From NCBI GenBank assembly GCA_965224675.1, contig CBDDAA010000004.1:3162001-3226000 (forward strand): a stretch of 64,000 nucleotides of DNA. The letters are read 5' to 3'. Positions 54,591 through 63,667 of the stretch are shown one piece after another. Below the pieces are notes generated by a model. The model was not told the origin of the DNA, ran no database searches, and saw nothing but the letters and a program-made list of their open reading frames with translations. This stretch comes from UBA7957 sp965224675. GTDB taxonomy: Bacteria > Pseudomonadota > Gammaproteobacteria > Granulosicoccales > Granulosicoccaceae. Within the stretch, counting starts at the first letter, position 1, and every line of letters begins with the position of its first letter. The position numbers and the translations under genes were made by a program.

Positions 54591-56804
54591 TCACCCAGGT
54601 TTAGCTTTGCTTATGAAAAAGCACTGATGAATCTTCGGTTTACGGGCAAAATCACGAGCAATAGAGGCACGTGATTCATCCGTAACTTCATAGCGATCAA
54701 GCTGTTTTCTATCGAGCTTAAATTTCCTGAAATTATTAGAAAATATCAATAGGCCATCCTGACTTAGTAAACGAAGCGTTTGCCGGATAATTCTTACATG
54801 ATCCCGCTGCACATCCCAATCTGTATCCATTCGGTTGCTATTGGAAAATGTGGGCGGATCCAGCAAGATCAAATCATATTCCAGATTTTCCGGTGGGCTA
54901 TCCAGCCAAGCCAGACAATCTGCGCGAATAAATTGATGATTCGTGCTGTAGTCAAGATTAAGCGCCAGGTTTCGCTTCGCCCAATCCAGATAATTACTGG
55001 ACATATCAATGGTTGTCGTGGTGCTCGCTCCTCCTATAGCTGCACATACTGTTGCTGTGCCGGTATAGGCGAACAGGTTGAGAAATCGTTTACCTCTAGC
55101 GCGCTTGTATATCCAACGCCGAATCTTACGTGAGTCGGCAAAAATTCCGCTATCGAGATAATCAAACAGATTCACCTCAAATCGACAACCATGCTCCTCA
55201 ATAACAAATGTTTCTTTTCGTTTTTGCAGTTTTTCATATTGCTGCAAGCCACTCTGGCGACGGCGCTCCTTAATACTAATGGCATCTGGATCACAGGCCA
55301 ATACCGCAGGGATTTCTGCAACGGCTGCCTGCAAACGCTGAGCTGCAACCTTCTTATCCACACTTGCCGGGGCGCGGTATTCCTGTATATGCACATACCG
55401 ACGAGCAGACTCATAGACATCAATGGCCAAAGCGTATTCGGGTAGATCAGCATCATAAACCCGATAGCAGCCTATACCCTCTGCTTTTGCCCATTTTTCA
55501 ATCAATTTGAAATTTTTGCGCAACCGATTGGCAAACATCTCAGCGTGCCTGTGCTTAGTGGGTAAACTCAAACGAGAGGATTGCTGCCAGGGTGAGACTT
55601 TCGTTTCGCAATGCCTACCCGTAGTTTGTTCAACAGAGGATTGCAGAGGAATCTCAGCTTGTATCAATTTACAGGCGATGCCACCATTGGCGCAATCGAG
55701 ACGTTGTTCTGTCCTTAATCGGATTCGGTGCATCAAATCCGGATTGGCAGTAATCACACCCAGCCGCCAGCCACCGAACTGCCGCTTGAATACACGACCT
55801 AATGTGGAATAGAGTTTCCCTATATCTGAGCTATGCTGCATTCGCACGCCATAAGGCGGGTTGCATAATACCAACCCTACAGGCATGTCACGAGGGTATT
55901 GAATTTGTTCGATATTACCTATTTTTACATTAACCACACTCTGCAAACCTGCTAAAGCTACATTTTGAGTAGCCTGACTGATAACGCCGGTGGATCGATC
56001 AGAACCGTATATCTGATTTTTCAACACCGCAAGCCCTTGTTTGCCTCGCTGCATCGCCTCAGAACGCAGCGCGTTCCAGAGTTCGCTCTGATGCCCTTTC
56101 CAACCCAAAAAACCAAAATAATCCCGTTGTGCCTGTGGCGCTATATCAGCCGCCATCATTGCAGCCTCAATCAAGAATGTACCCGAGCCACATAGAGGAT
56201 CGCAAAAACTCCTGCCCTCGGCTGCCAGTGCCGGCCAACCCATGGCATAGAGTAAAGCCGCTGCCAGATTCTCCTTCAATGGCGCCATTGTCGCTTCATC
56301 GCGATAACCGCGTCGATGCAAGCTCATACCTGCCAAATCAAGGGCCAGCCGCGCCTTGTTACGATATAGATACAGATTGATTCTGATTGATGGTTTCTGC
56401 CGATCAACACTGGGTCTGATCCCCGTCGCCTCACGGAACTGATCAACAATTGCGTCTTTAACCTTCAAAGCACCATATTGGGAATGCGTGATTGTTGAAC
56501 GTGCAGTGAAAAAGTCAACGGCTAGTGTGCTGTTAACATCCATTTGCTGCGACCAATCCACCTCTCTGATCTGCTCGTATAATGCCTCCGCAGATGCCGC
56601 CGGAAACTCAGCTAACGGCAAAAGCACACGATTTGCCACCCGCGACCACAGACATACCCGATAGGCTTGCTCAAGTGAACCGTTAAAATAAAGCCCTGAG
56701 CCAACGACTTTGATCTCGCTGATGCCCATGGCTTCGATTTCGGGTTTTAATATCGACTCAAGACCCGTTGCTACTGTTACAAAAAATTGTTGAGTTTGAG
56801 ACAC
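54591..56804 (-). CDS. rlmL: 23S rRNA dual methyltransferase RlmL (RlmKL)
   Basis: A 737-residue fused methyltransferase that makes m2G2445 and m7G2069 in 23S rRNA. An N-terminal THUMP domain (AEALYEQIREVDWSQQMDVN) is followed by the first methyltransferase domain, with FCDPLCGSGTFLIEAAMMAA and the catalytic motif VLCNPPYGVRM. The second domain has FLNLFAYTGTATVCAAIGGA and LILLDPPTFSNSNRM, followed by RQTLRLLSQDGLLIFSNNFR. Slightly longer than the 702-residue E. coli enzyme. It is probably transcribed alone. Confidence 0.95.
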   Translation of the reverse strand: MSQTQQFFVTVATGLESILKPEIEAMGISEIKVVGSGLYFNGSLEQAYRVCLWSRVANRVLLPLAEFPAASAEALYEQIREVDWSQQMDVNSTLAVDFFTARSTITHSQYGALKVKDAIVDQFREATGIRPSVDRQKPSIRINLYLYRNKARLALDLAGMSLHRRGYRDEATMAPLKENLAAALLYAMGWPALAAEGRSFCDPLCGSGTFLIEAAMMAADIAPQAQRDYFGFLGWKGHQSELWNALRSEAMQRGKQGLAVLKNQIYGSDRSTGVISQATQNVALAGLQSVVNVKIGNIEQIQYPRDMPVGLVLCNPPYGVRMQHSSDIGKLYSTLGRVFKRQFGGWRLGVITANPDLMHRIRLRTEQRLDCANGGIACKLIQAEIPLQSSVEQTTGRHCETKVSPWQQSSRLSLPTKHRHAEMFANRLRKNFKLIEKWAKAEGIGCYRVYDADLPEYALAIDVYESARRYVHIQEYRAPASVDKKVAAQRLQAAVAEIPAVLACDPDAISIKERRRQSGLQQYEKLQKRKETFVIEEHGCRFEVNLFDYLDSGIFADSRKIRRWIYKRARGKRFLNLFAYTGTATVCAAIGGASTTTTIDMSSNYLDWAKRNLALNLDYSTNHQFIRADCLAWLDSPPENLEYDLILLDPPTFSNSNRMDTDWDVQRDHVRIIRQTLRLLSQDGLLIFSNNFRKFKLDRKQLDRYEVTDESRASIARDFARKPKIHQCFFISKAKPG

Positions 56805-56880
56805 CTTGTCTATTCAGCCTGAAGAGTTGTGTGGCGAGAAACGTAAGTCTAAGGAAAAAGGCAGTGGCAATGCAATATTA

Positions 56881-58179
56881 TTAACTAAATCCCCCTTTTT
56901 TTAGTGCTGCCTCAATAACTTCAACAACTTCAGGGCTATCCCATTCTAACGCACCTCGGTAAGCGTGGGTGATATTACCCGCCTGATCGAGCAGAAAGTT
57001 TGAGGGATAGGCATAAACGTTCCAGTCCAAAACAGTTTTACCCGTATCATCGAGTAATATTTCAAAGTTTACTGGCAAGTCTTTGACAAAACGCTTTATA
57101 TGCGCCTCTGGCTCACCGATATTTATGGTTACTACTGCAAACGGCTTATCTTTGAATTTCTCTACCAAACGACTCAGTGATGGAATCTCCCGAACACAGG
57201 GTCCGCACCAACTGGCCCAGAAATTCAACAGGACAACCTTACCTTCATAATTGAAGAGTGATTTATCGCCGCCATACAATGACTTGAGCGTTAGCGGTGG
57301 CGCCTTTTTATCACCTTTATAAATCTGTAATGTCGCGTTGCCAAAGATGACTTCTGCAGAATTGACAATGCTTGGTATTTCATCGGCGGATATACGTTTT
57401 GCGACCTTTACACCTGTCATCAATTTCATCGCCTTTTCAACAATGCCTGCCAGTTTCGCTTTTGCAGCCAGATCGTCAGCCGATAGATCTTCTTCCGGGC
57501 GCATATGAAAACCACCGGCAACACCTTTCAACAAATGGGTAAATACCTGGCTGCCTGATTCTGACAACATCTCACTGATTTCCTTGCTGCGTGCAAATTT
57601 TGTCGAATACTCAGGTTGGATCAAATAAATCGGTAAGATCGCTGTGCCTGCAATAGATTTGTATTTGGCTTTTTGCCCCATTGCGGCCTGACCATCAAGT
57701 AGATGCGGGGTAAAAAAGATATACCCTTTAAGAAATTGAGAATCTGGATATCGCGTCTGCCAGAGCCTGGCCACCTCTAACGCAAGTGCAGCCCCGCGAC
57801 CGGCAGTGATGAATGTCAGTGATTTATAGCCCTGTTTTTCTGCATATTCCAGCAACAGTAGCAAGTCTTCACGCTTGAACTCTGCAAGGCTGGTGCGTGA
57901 TTCTGGCACCATATAGCTCGCATGCAGATCAATCGCCCAAACGTCTGTGCCTAACGCAGACAGATCCATGGCAATCGGCTGATAGGCACCGCGCAATCCA
58001 CGCTCTGAGGGAAGCCACAAAAGCAACTCTGTGCCGTCTCCAATATAACGGGTGGAGGAAATTACGCTGCCCGATTCCAACTCAATCTCGCTTTGCTCAA
58101 AAGCGAAAGAATTGTATGTGCTCAAACAACACCAGCTTATAAACCAATATTTTGCTGATAGACAAATTTTAGTTATCAT
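56881..58179 (-). CDS. exported fusion of an alpha/beta-hydrolase-like domain and a TlpA-type thioredoxin
   Basis: About 432 residues from the ATG at 58179 (MITKICLSAKYWFISWCCLS, a plausible signal peptide); an ATG at 58206 is the alternative. Residues about 40-265 look like an alpha/beta-hydrolase or DUF3530-like fold: LLLWLPSERG, TDVWAIDLHASY, and a nucleophile-elbow-like SLTFITAGRGAALALEV in which the usual Ser is Ala/Gly, so catalysis is doubtful. The last 130 residues are a TlpA/ResA thioredoxin fold with KVVLLNFWASWCGPCVREIP and the cis-proline loop YAYPSNFLLD. It should be a periplasmic thiol-disulfide oxidoreductase with an unusual partner-binding domain. It lies 76 bases upstream of rlmL on the same strand. 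Confidence 0.85.
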   Translation of the reverse strand: MITKICLSAKYWFISWCCLSTYNSFAFEQSEIELESGSVISSTRYIGDGTELLLWLPSERGLRGAYQPIAMDLSALGTDVWAIDLHASYMVPESRTSLAEFKREDLLLLLEYAEKQGYKSLTFITAGRGAALALEVARLWQTRYPDSQFLKGYIFFTPHLLDGQAAMGQKAKYKSIAGTAILPIYLIQPEYSTKFARSKEISEMLSESGSQVFTHLLKGVAGGFHMRPEEDLSADDLAAKAKLAGIVEKAMKLMTGVKVAKRISADEIPSIVNSAEVIFGNATLQIYKGDKKAPPLTLKSLYGGDKSLFNYEGKVVLLNFWASWCGPCVREIPSLSRLVEKFKDKPFAVVTINIGEPEAHIKRFVKDLPVNFEILLDDTGKTVLDWNVYAYPSNFLLDQAGNITHAYRGALEWDSPEVVEVIEAALKKGGFS

Positions 58180-58315
58180 AGATGAACAGATCCTGACTCT
58201 CTGCAATGCGTTGATTTCATCTGTAAAGGTTACTTTAATTTAAATGCGTTGACCAGACAACATTCTGCGGCTACTACCGGAAGTTTTTTATGCACGATTA
58301 TTTTTCACAAAACCC

Positions 58316-58340
58316 AGTACTGCGTCAACGTAGGATTGGT
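58316..58340. repeat. solo copy of the 37.6-kb element end
   Basis: The 25 bases here match 21 of 25 positions of the terminal repeat at 37579-37603 (shared core GTCAACGTAGGATTGG against ATCAACATAGGATTGA). No inverted partner is seen nearby, so this may be a solo end or an independent member of a dispersed short repeat family. It lies in the leader of the DUF1499 gene. Confidence 0.45.
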
Positions 58341-58360
58341 GGGTACCTACGGAAATTGAT

Positions 58361-58834
58361 ATGAAAACAGCTTTAATTATTATAATCCTATTATTACTCG
58401 CTGTGCTTGTAGCCTTTATCGCGCTTGGCATATTATCAAAATCAGGAAGCGCTGTGGGGATAGTCAATGGCTCGCTCGCAAAATGTCCCAACAAACCCAA
58501 TTGTGTCTGCAGCGAGCAAGATACCAAAAAACAACACGCTATCGAGCCTATTACTTTTTCACACAACATCACCTCTGATCCACTATCGATCCTGAAAAAT
58601 GCAGTGCGGGAAATGGGCGGCACAATCCATATTGAAGATGACCAGTATTTTGCAGCAACTTTTAGCTCAAACCTGTTCGGATTTGTAGACGACCTGGAAA
58701 TCCGAATTGATCCGAACAAAGCAGTAATTCACCTGCGCTCTGCATCCAGAGTGGGCTATAGCGACAGGGGGGTCAATAAAAAAAGAATTGAAATCTTAAG
58801 AGATCTTTATGAGAAAGATCAGATTCGAAAATAG
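58361..58834 (+). CDS. DUF1499 family membrane-anchored protein
   Basis: A 157-residue protein with an N-terminal membrane helix (TALIIIILLLLAVLVAFIAL) and a DUF1499 domain recognised by CPNKPNCVCSEQDTKKQHAI, MGGTIHIEDDQYFAATFSSN, FVDDLEIRIDPNKAVIHLRS and ASRVGYSDRGVNKKRIE. The family is widespread in Gram-negative bacteria and has no firm function. The start has no strong Shine-Dalgarno. It converges with the acidic-protein gene; an inverted repeat lies between them. Confidence 0.88.
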   Translation: MKTALIIIILLLLAVLVAFIALGILSKSGSAVGIVNGSLAKCPNKPNCVCSEQDTKKQHAIEPITFSHNITSDPLSILKNAVREMGGTIHIEDDQYFAATFSSNLFGFVDDLEIRIDPNKAVIHLRSASRVGYSDRGVNKKRIEILRDLYEKDQIRK

Positions 58835-58972
58835 ATCCTCAAGGGTAAAATAGTACTGCCGATGTGGTATATCTCCATCAATCACTACACTAGCCAGCTG
58901 GATCCAGGTACAATCCGTCACGCCCATAAATAACCGCTAAAGGAATATATATTGAAAAATCAGAGCACTGTT

Positions 58973-59036
58973 TTATACCTGAATCCGTGACTCCACTACG
59001 CCATGAGGCGCATTGAAGTCACGGATTCAGGTATAA
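58973..59036. repeat. perfect 20-bp inverted repeat between convergent genes
   Basis: Arms at 58973-58992 (TTATACCTGAATCCGTGACT) and 59017-59036 are exact reverse complements around a 24-base loop. It sits between the convergent DUF1499 and acidic-protein genes, where a bidirectional terminator would be expected, but neither side has a U-tract, so it may instead be a palindromic repeat element. A weak echo (TTATACCTGAA) occurs after the channel gene at about 63691. Confidence 0.6.
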
Positions 59037-59051
59037 GGCAGATCAAACACG

Positions 59052-59795
59052 CTACCGATTTATCAATTCGTCATTTAATTTATCGAGATCAACTGAGGTT
59101 TCATCAGAATCTGTCAATTCATCATCTATCGATGAAAGTACGCTTTCAAGTTTTCGCGACTCAGTGGAAGGCTCATCATTAAACAGATCGTTTGTACCCG
59201 CCTGCCATTGCTTTGTGTCGACGAATGCAGCTTCTGACTCATATATTTCTTCATCAATGCTGGAAAGTTGTTTGTCAAAGTTTTGTGACTCTTCGTCAGA
59301 CTTATCGAAGAAATGATCAGTCAAAGGGGATTCATGATCGAAATCCTCAACCTTTAACCTCTTATCCAAAACCTCATTCACGGTTTGTTCATTTGTGAAT
59401 GGGTCTGTTTGTGTGAACATTTGTGTGTTTTTACTCAGCACTGGAATAGTCTCCCTTTGCGTTTGCTTCAAATCTTCAGGTGCATCCTGAATAGATCCCA
59501 TTAATTCTGAATCAGATGGCTCTGATTCAAGCAATAGGTTGTTGTCCATCAGCTCATGTTCTTTTACAAACGAGCTGGATTGATCCGAAATAGCAGTATT
59601 CCCGGCATCATTAATTACCTCATCCTGATACATAACTTTGTTATAATAATCCTGAGTCGTAACGCAATCACGCTGCACGTTGTCAGTGATCGCTTTGCCG
59701 CCATTCGCCAGTCTTAACGCCGTTTCATAGTGGCTTTCCCGGTATAAAGCTTTCTCCGGCTTGCCCTCATTATTATCATGCTTATCATCTGCCAT
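59052..59795 (-). CDS. acidic, low-complexity hydrophilic protein with an internal repeat
   Basis: A 247-residue, strongly acidic protein without signal peptide or membrane helix. I do not recognise a family. The C-terminal part contains two related segments, FDKQLSSIDEEIYESEAAFV and LESVLSSIDDELTDSDETSV, about 45 residues apart, each rich in Asp, Glu and Ser. The N-terminus (GKPEKALYRESHYETALRLA) has one ordered-looking helix. Probably largely disordered and cytoplasmic. It is transcribed away from the thioredoxin-HEAT gene. Confidence 0.7.
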   Translation of the reverse strand: MADDKHDNNEGKPEKALYRESHYETALRLANGGKAITDNVQRDCVTTQDYYNKVMYQDEVINDAGNTAISDQSSSFVKEHELMDNNLLLESEPSDSELMGSIQDAPEDLKQTQRETIPVLSKNTQMFTQTDPFTNEQTVNEVLDKRLKVEDFDHESPLTDHFFDKSDEESQNFDKQLSSIDEEIYESEAAFVDTKQWQAGTNDLFNDEPSTESRKLESVLSSIDDELTDSDETSVDLDKLNDELINR

Positions 59796-59945
59796 AAGCG
59801 CCTTCCATCCTGATCGTGCGTAGTGTAAAGCTGCTATAATAAAACGCTTTTATTTTCAGAAGAAATAGGTACTGTAAAAGTGTTAACCCGATCACACTTT
59901 TACCCACTATCAAGCTAGGGGCTTTTGCTGAATAAAAGCAGAAAA

Positions 59946-60587
59946 ATGAACACTAACCTATCTACACGCAACGCATTGATGCTGCTTACATCGCAATGTC
60001 CACACTGCAAGCAAGTATTGGATAATCTGGTGACGCTTGTAAAAGACGGTACCATCAGCCAACTGGAAATCATAAATATAGAGCAGCAACCTGACCTCGC
60101 GACTGACTTGAATGTCCGCAGCGTGCCTTGGCTCAGGTTAGGTCGAATAGAGTTAAGTGGAGCACGAACCTTAAGCGAGTTACGGGAATGGGCGGCAAAA
60201 GCAAATTCCACTGAAGGCATGGTTTTGCATTTAAATGAACTACTGACGACAGGCCAAATGGCGTTGGCCGTGGAATGGGTAAAAAAAGAACCCGACTACA
60301 TGGATGCCATCATGATCATTTTGGCAGAACCAGAAGCTAAAATTAATGTCCGTGTTGGAATCGGAGTCATCATGGAAGCATTGCAGGGGTCAGAGGTGAT
60401 TAATGATTATGTAGTGCAACTGGGAGAACTGACCCTTCATAAAGCAGCACCTGTACGCGCCGATGCCGCTTATTATTTAGCCTTAACACAAAACACAGAT
60501 GCCCTACCCTACCTTAAGGCACTCTTAAGTGATGAAAGCGCCGAAGTAAAAGAGATCGCTGAAGACGGTTTGAACGAGCTGCAGTGA
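59946..60587 (+). CDS. thioredoxin-like protein with HEAT-type repeats
   Basis: A 213-residue cytoplasmic protein. Residues about 1-85 form a thioredoxin fold with the redox motif ALMLLTSQCPHCKQVLDNL and the cis-proline SVPWLRLG. The rest are helical HEAT-like repeats, best seen in APVRADAAYYLALTQNTDAL and PYLKALLSDESAEVKEIAED. A TTG seven codons earlier (59925) extends the frame; I prefer the ATG at 59946. The fusion suggests a redox protein with a protein-docking scaffold. The porin remnant overlaps its stop by one base, as in a former operon. Confidence 0.8.
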   Translation: MNTNLSTRNALMLLTSQCPHCKQVLDNLVTLVKDGTISQLEIINIEQQPDLATDLNVRSVPWLRLGRIELSGARTLSELREWAAKANSTEGMVLHLNELLTTGQMALAVEWVKKEPDYMDAIMIILAEPEAKINVRVGIGVIMEALQGSEVINDYVVQLGELTLHKAAPVRADAAYYLALTQNTDALPYLKALLSDESAEVKEIAEDGLNELQ

Positions 60588-60968
60588 TGCAAACATCGAA
60601 GCGCTTTATATTCTGCGCATTAGTCTTGCGCTACAGAATTACTGCTGGATAGCGGTTTTAACATAACCGGCCATTGGGGTGAGCGCAGTCCCGACGAGGG
60701 CAATGTAGACCCTTTCGGATTTTACATTAAAGTTGGACAAAGATTAGGTGATTCACAACAACACAGGGTGTCAGTGAGCTACCAGATGGTTGAAGATCTG
60801 GATACAGAAGATGATGAAGCCAGCCGTGCGGAACTTCAATACGTATTTGTCTTTCCGAAAAAGGGCGTAGAGTTATTCGCGGCATATTCATCAGAAGATC
60901 TGAAACGCGCAACGGGTGATCTGGAAACCCAAACCTTGGCTTCTCTGGGTTCAAGAATCAAGTTTTAG
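60587..60968 (+). pseudogene. outer-membrane porin pseudogene with internal deletion
   Basis: An ATG overlapping the previous stop begins MQTSKRFIFCALVL, a typical signal-peptide start, but this frame soon stops at 60650-60652. One frame over, an uninterrupted stretch from 60624 to the TAG at 60968 encodes SGFNITGHWGERSPDEGNVD, GFYIKVGQRLGDSQQHRVSV and ends LASLGSRIKF: alternating beta strands with a terminal Phe, as in outer-membrane barrels. The front third to two thirds of the barrel is missing. I read this as a porin gene reduced by an internal deletion. Confidence 0.68.
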
Positions 60969-61315
60969 GAACGATTTGTGAGGCTCCTACTCAGCATACC
61001 AACACGATACGCGTTTAGTACCTGAGTTGATAGAGACCAGCCGGGTAAGAGCCTCCCTTTTATTTTAGAGCAATAAAAATAACAAAACAAGATGCCAGAA
61101 AAATCTAATTAGTGCTTCAAAATCGGATAGTTATGCGATTTACACCCAGCTCTTCACCTTCAAAAGTCAAAGCGTAAGCATGGCAGGATCCAAACCGGCA
61201 TTACAATCCAAAAACTGACACTCCCGTTCAGCTCATACACATTCTCGAAAATTTATTTTTATACGATGGCATTGGCTTGCTAGAATAGATAAGAACGCTA
61301 TCTATTGAAATAATT
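60969..61315. other. intergenic region before the mechanosensitive channel gene
   Basis: Holds an imperfect long-loop inverted repeat at 60980-61055 and the promoter of the channel gene. No coding frame of note. Confidence 0.5.
60980..61055 (+). terminator. possible terminator-like inverted repeat
   Basis: GAGGCTCCTACTC (60980-60992) pairs at 11 of 13 positions with GGGTAAGAGCCTC (61043-61055), and the right arm is followed by CCTTTTATTTT. The loop of about 50 bases is long for an intrinsic terminator, so the call is weak. Confidence 0.25.
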
Positions 61316-63667
61316 ATGCAAAACAAATCGCAACCCAATCGTTCAGAATTCCCCCCCATCTTTACGAGATCAATCCTAATAACATGCGTTACAGCGGTGG
61401 TGCTAATTGCCCTCATCGTTAAAGCGCCCATTCTCCATGCTCAATCAATTTATCCTGCAGCTACACCTGTAGAAACCACGAATGAGCCAGTCCTGCAAAA
61501 AGATCAAATCCGGGAGGTATTGATTGAGTTACTACAAAACGACAGCAAACAGAAAAAAGACACGATTGAAAGTGAAGACCCCTATGGTAAGGCTTTCTCG
61601 TCTTTTGTCTCGGAACAAACCCGCAGCGAAGCATTCCGCCAGGAGATAAACTTATTTTTCAACAAAGTGGGTGATGTTACAGATACAATTCCCGAAATAC
61701 CTGATCAAATTAAAGCTGTGTATGTCAGGATAACTAGCTCCCTGGGCAGTCTGCCAGGATTAAAACTGATTGCCTTGATTGCATTAATCCTGGTTTTTTG
61801 GTTTGCTACACAAATTCTGCTTGGTAGACGACTGCGCAACTATCCCTCCGGTTTGCATACATCTCAGACCGATGGCATAACAAACCGCCTCAAACATGCA
61901 TTGATCATGGTATTTCTTGAATTCGAAGTGATTCTTACCTACGTAGCCTTATCCGCATTCATTCCATTTTTCTTAGTCGCTAAAGACAGTTCAGCGCAAA
62001 TCATGTTGTTCAGCTTTTGGACCACGACTATCGAGTTCTCTTTTTGGTTACTATTACTCAAGTTTCTATTTTCTCCGAAATCTGAAAACATCCGTCTAAT
62101 GGCAGTACCTGACAAGGAAGCACGCAGTGATTACCGATTGTTATCTGCTTTCTTCTTCATTTTCACATTCGGTTTTAGCTTTGTGCAAATTATGGTTGAA
62201 TTTGGATTCAATCAATCACTTGCCTTCTGGATGTTTATTCTTTCCCTATTATTAAACAGCTTATTGGTTACGCGTCAGTGGCTGCGACGAAATTCATCGT
62301 CAATGCTTTTTACAGAATCCGCAGCAAAAAATAACATCGGACTGGCTATTGTTAATTTATGGCCTCTTCTTTTTACGTTGTGGTTAGGGGCCGTTTGGGT
62401 TATTTGGCTATACAACATAATTATGGCCCATGAGCAAGGCGCCTTTTACGCCGCCATTAGTTGGTGGATAACCCTGTTTTTCCCTTTTATTGATCGCTCA
62501 GTCTATCTATTACTGCAAGCTATGACCAATATGGTAAAGCTGGAAAGTCAAGGTTTTAAGCAGCGGTCAATGCGATTTGTAAATACACTCCTATACAGTA
62601 GCCGTCTGTTGTTGGTCGGCATAGCACTCTACACATTAATCAGGGCATTAGGCTTTTCCATGTCTGCCTTTACTGGCTTGCAGGTCGAAGGTAGTATCCT
62701 GGGCACGATAACTGATGTTACATTTGTTCTGATTATTTCATATATTGTTTGGGAGTTACTACACACCTACCTGGAAAGCAAGATCCCAGAAGACGATGAC
62801 GGTATGGCTCACCTGGGTAACGATGGCGGTGGTGCTGGCGCCACACGTGCCGATACGCTACTGCCATTAGTAAGATCATTTTTATCCACTGTATTGATTA
62901 TCTTCATCACACTGGCCGTATTGCATGCAATGGGGGTCAGAGTGGCTCCGCTACTGGCGGGTGCGGGCATCATTGGTATAGCCATTGGATTTGGTGCGCA
63001 AAAACTCGTACAGGACATTCTATCAGGTATATTTTTCCTGATTGACGATGCCTTCCGCAAGGGCGAATATATCGAGATAGAAACACTACGCGGCACAGTG
63101 GAAAAAATATCAATTCGATCTATGCAACTCAGACACCATTTAGGCGCGGTACAGACAATCCCCTACGGAGAAATCAAGACTATCCGAAACCTCAGTCGCG
63201 ACTGGGTTACCATGAAGCTTGAAATAAGGCTTCCCTATCAGACAGATATTGAGCAAGTACGAAAAATTATCAAAAAAACGGGGCAGAAGATGCTTGAAGA
63301 TCCGGAACTTGGTCCAAACTTCATCCTGCCATTAAAGTCACAAGGGGTCTCCCGGGTTGAAGAGTCGGCATTAATGGTGCGCATGAAATTTACCGCAAGA
63401 CCGGGCGAGCAATGGGTTATTCGGCGAGAAGCCTATCGAAGAGTTAAGGATGCGCTGTCGGAGAAAGGGATAGAGTTTGCGCACCGTGAGGTTTTTGTAC
63501 GATTACCGGCAGAGGTTGAGCAACAACTTGTTAAGCAAAACAATCAGGAATTAAGCCCATCCACAAAACAATTGCTGCCACAAATTGCTGCTGCTGCCAT
63601 TGCCGGTTTAGACAATAATGATAACGCTGAAAAAAGTAACAACGACGCAAAGGATAAATTGGATTAA
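61316..63667 (+). CDS. large MscS-family mechanosensitive ion channel
   Basis: A 783-residue inner-membrane protein. An N-terminal hydrophobic segment (ILITCVTAVVLIALIVKAPI) and a periplasmic helical region precede about ten membrane helices (e.g. LPGLKLIALIALILVFWFAT). The conserved MscS core is at about residues 530-640: VAPLLAGAGIIGIAIGFGAQ pore helix, KLVQDILSGIFFLIDDAFRK, GEYIEIETLRGTVEKISIRS and TIPYGEIKTIRNLSRDW. A cytoplasmic beta/alpha vestibule and a polar tail follow. The size is close to the large YbiO/MscK-type channels that release solutes during osmotic downshock. The start is the ATG at 61316. Confidence 0.9.
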   Translation: MQNKSQPNRSEFPPIFTRSILITCVTAVVLIALIVKAPILHAQSIYPAATPVETTNEPVLQKDQIREVLIELLQNDSKQKKDTIESEDPYGKAFSSFVSEQTRSEAFRQEINLFFNKVGDVTDTIPEIPDQIKAVYVRITSSLGSLPGLKLIALIALILVFWFATQILLGRRLRNYPSGLHTSQTDGITNRLKHALIMVFLEFEVILTYVALSAFIPFFLVAKDSSAQIMLFSFWTTTIEFSFWLLLLKFLFSPKSENIRLMAVPDKEARSDYRLLSAFFFIFTFGFSFVQIMVEFGFNQSLAFWMFILSLLLNSLLVTRQWLRRNSSSMLFTESAAKNNIGLAIVNLWPLLFTLWLGAVWVIWLYNIIMAHEQGAFYAAISWWITLFFPFIDRSVYLLLQAMTNMVKLESQGFKQRSMRFVNTLLYSSRLLLVGIALYTLIRALGFSMSAFTGLQVEGSILGTITDVTFVLIISYIVWELLHTYLESKIPEDDDGMAHLGNDGGGAGATRADTLLPLVRSFLSTVLIIFITLAVLHAMGVRVAPLLAGAGIIGIAIGFGAQKLVQDILSGIFFLIDDAFRKGEYIEIETLRGTVEKISIRSMQLRHHLGAVQTIPYGEIKTIRNLSRDWVTMKLEIRLPYQTDIEQVRKIIKKTGQKMLEDPELGPNFILPLKSQGVSRVEESALMVRMKFTARPGEQWVIRREAYRRVKDALSEKGIEFAHREVFVRLPAEVEQQLVKQNNQELSPSTKQLLPQIAAAAIAGLDNNDNAEKSNNDAKDKLD

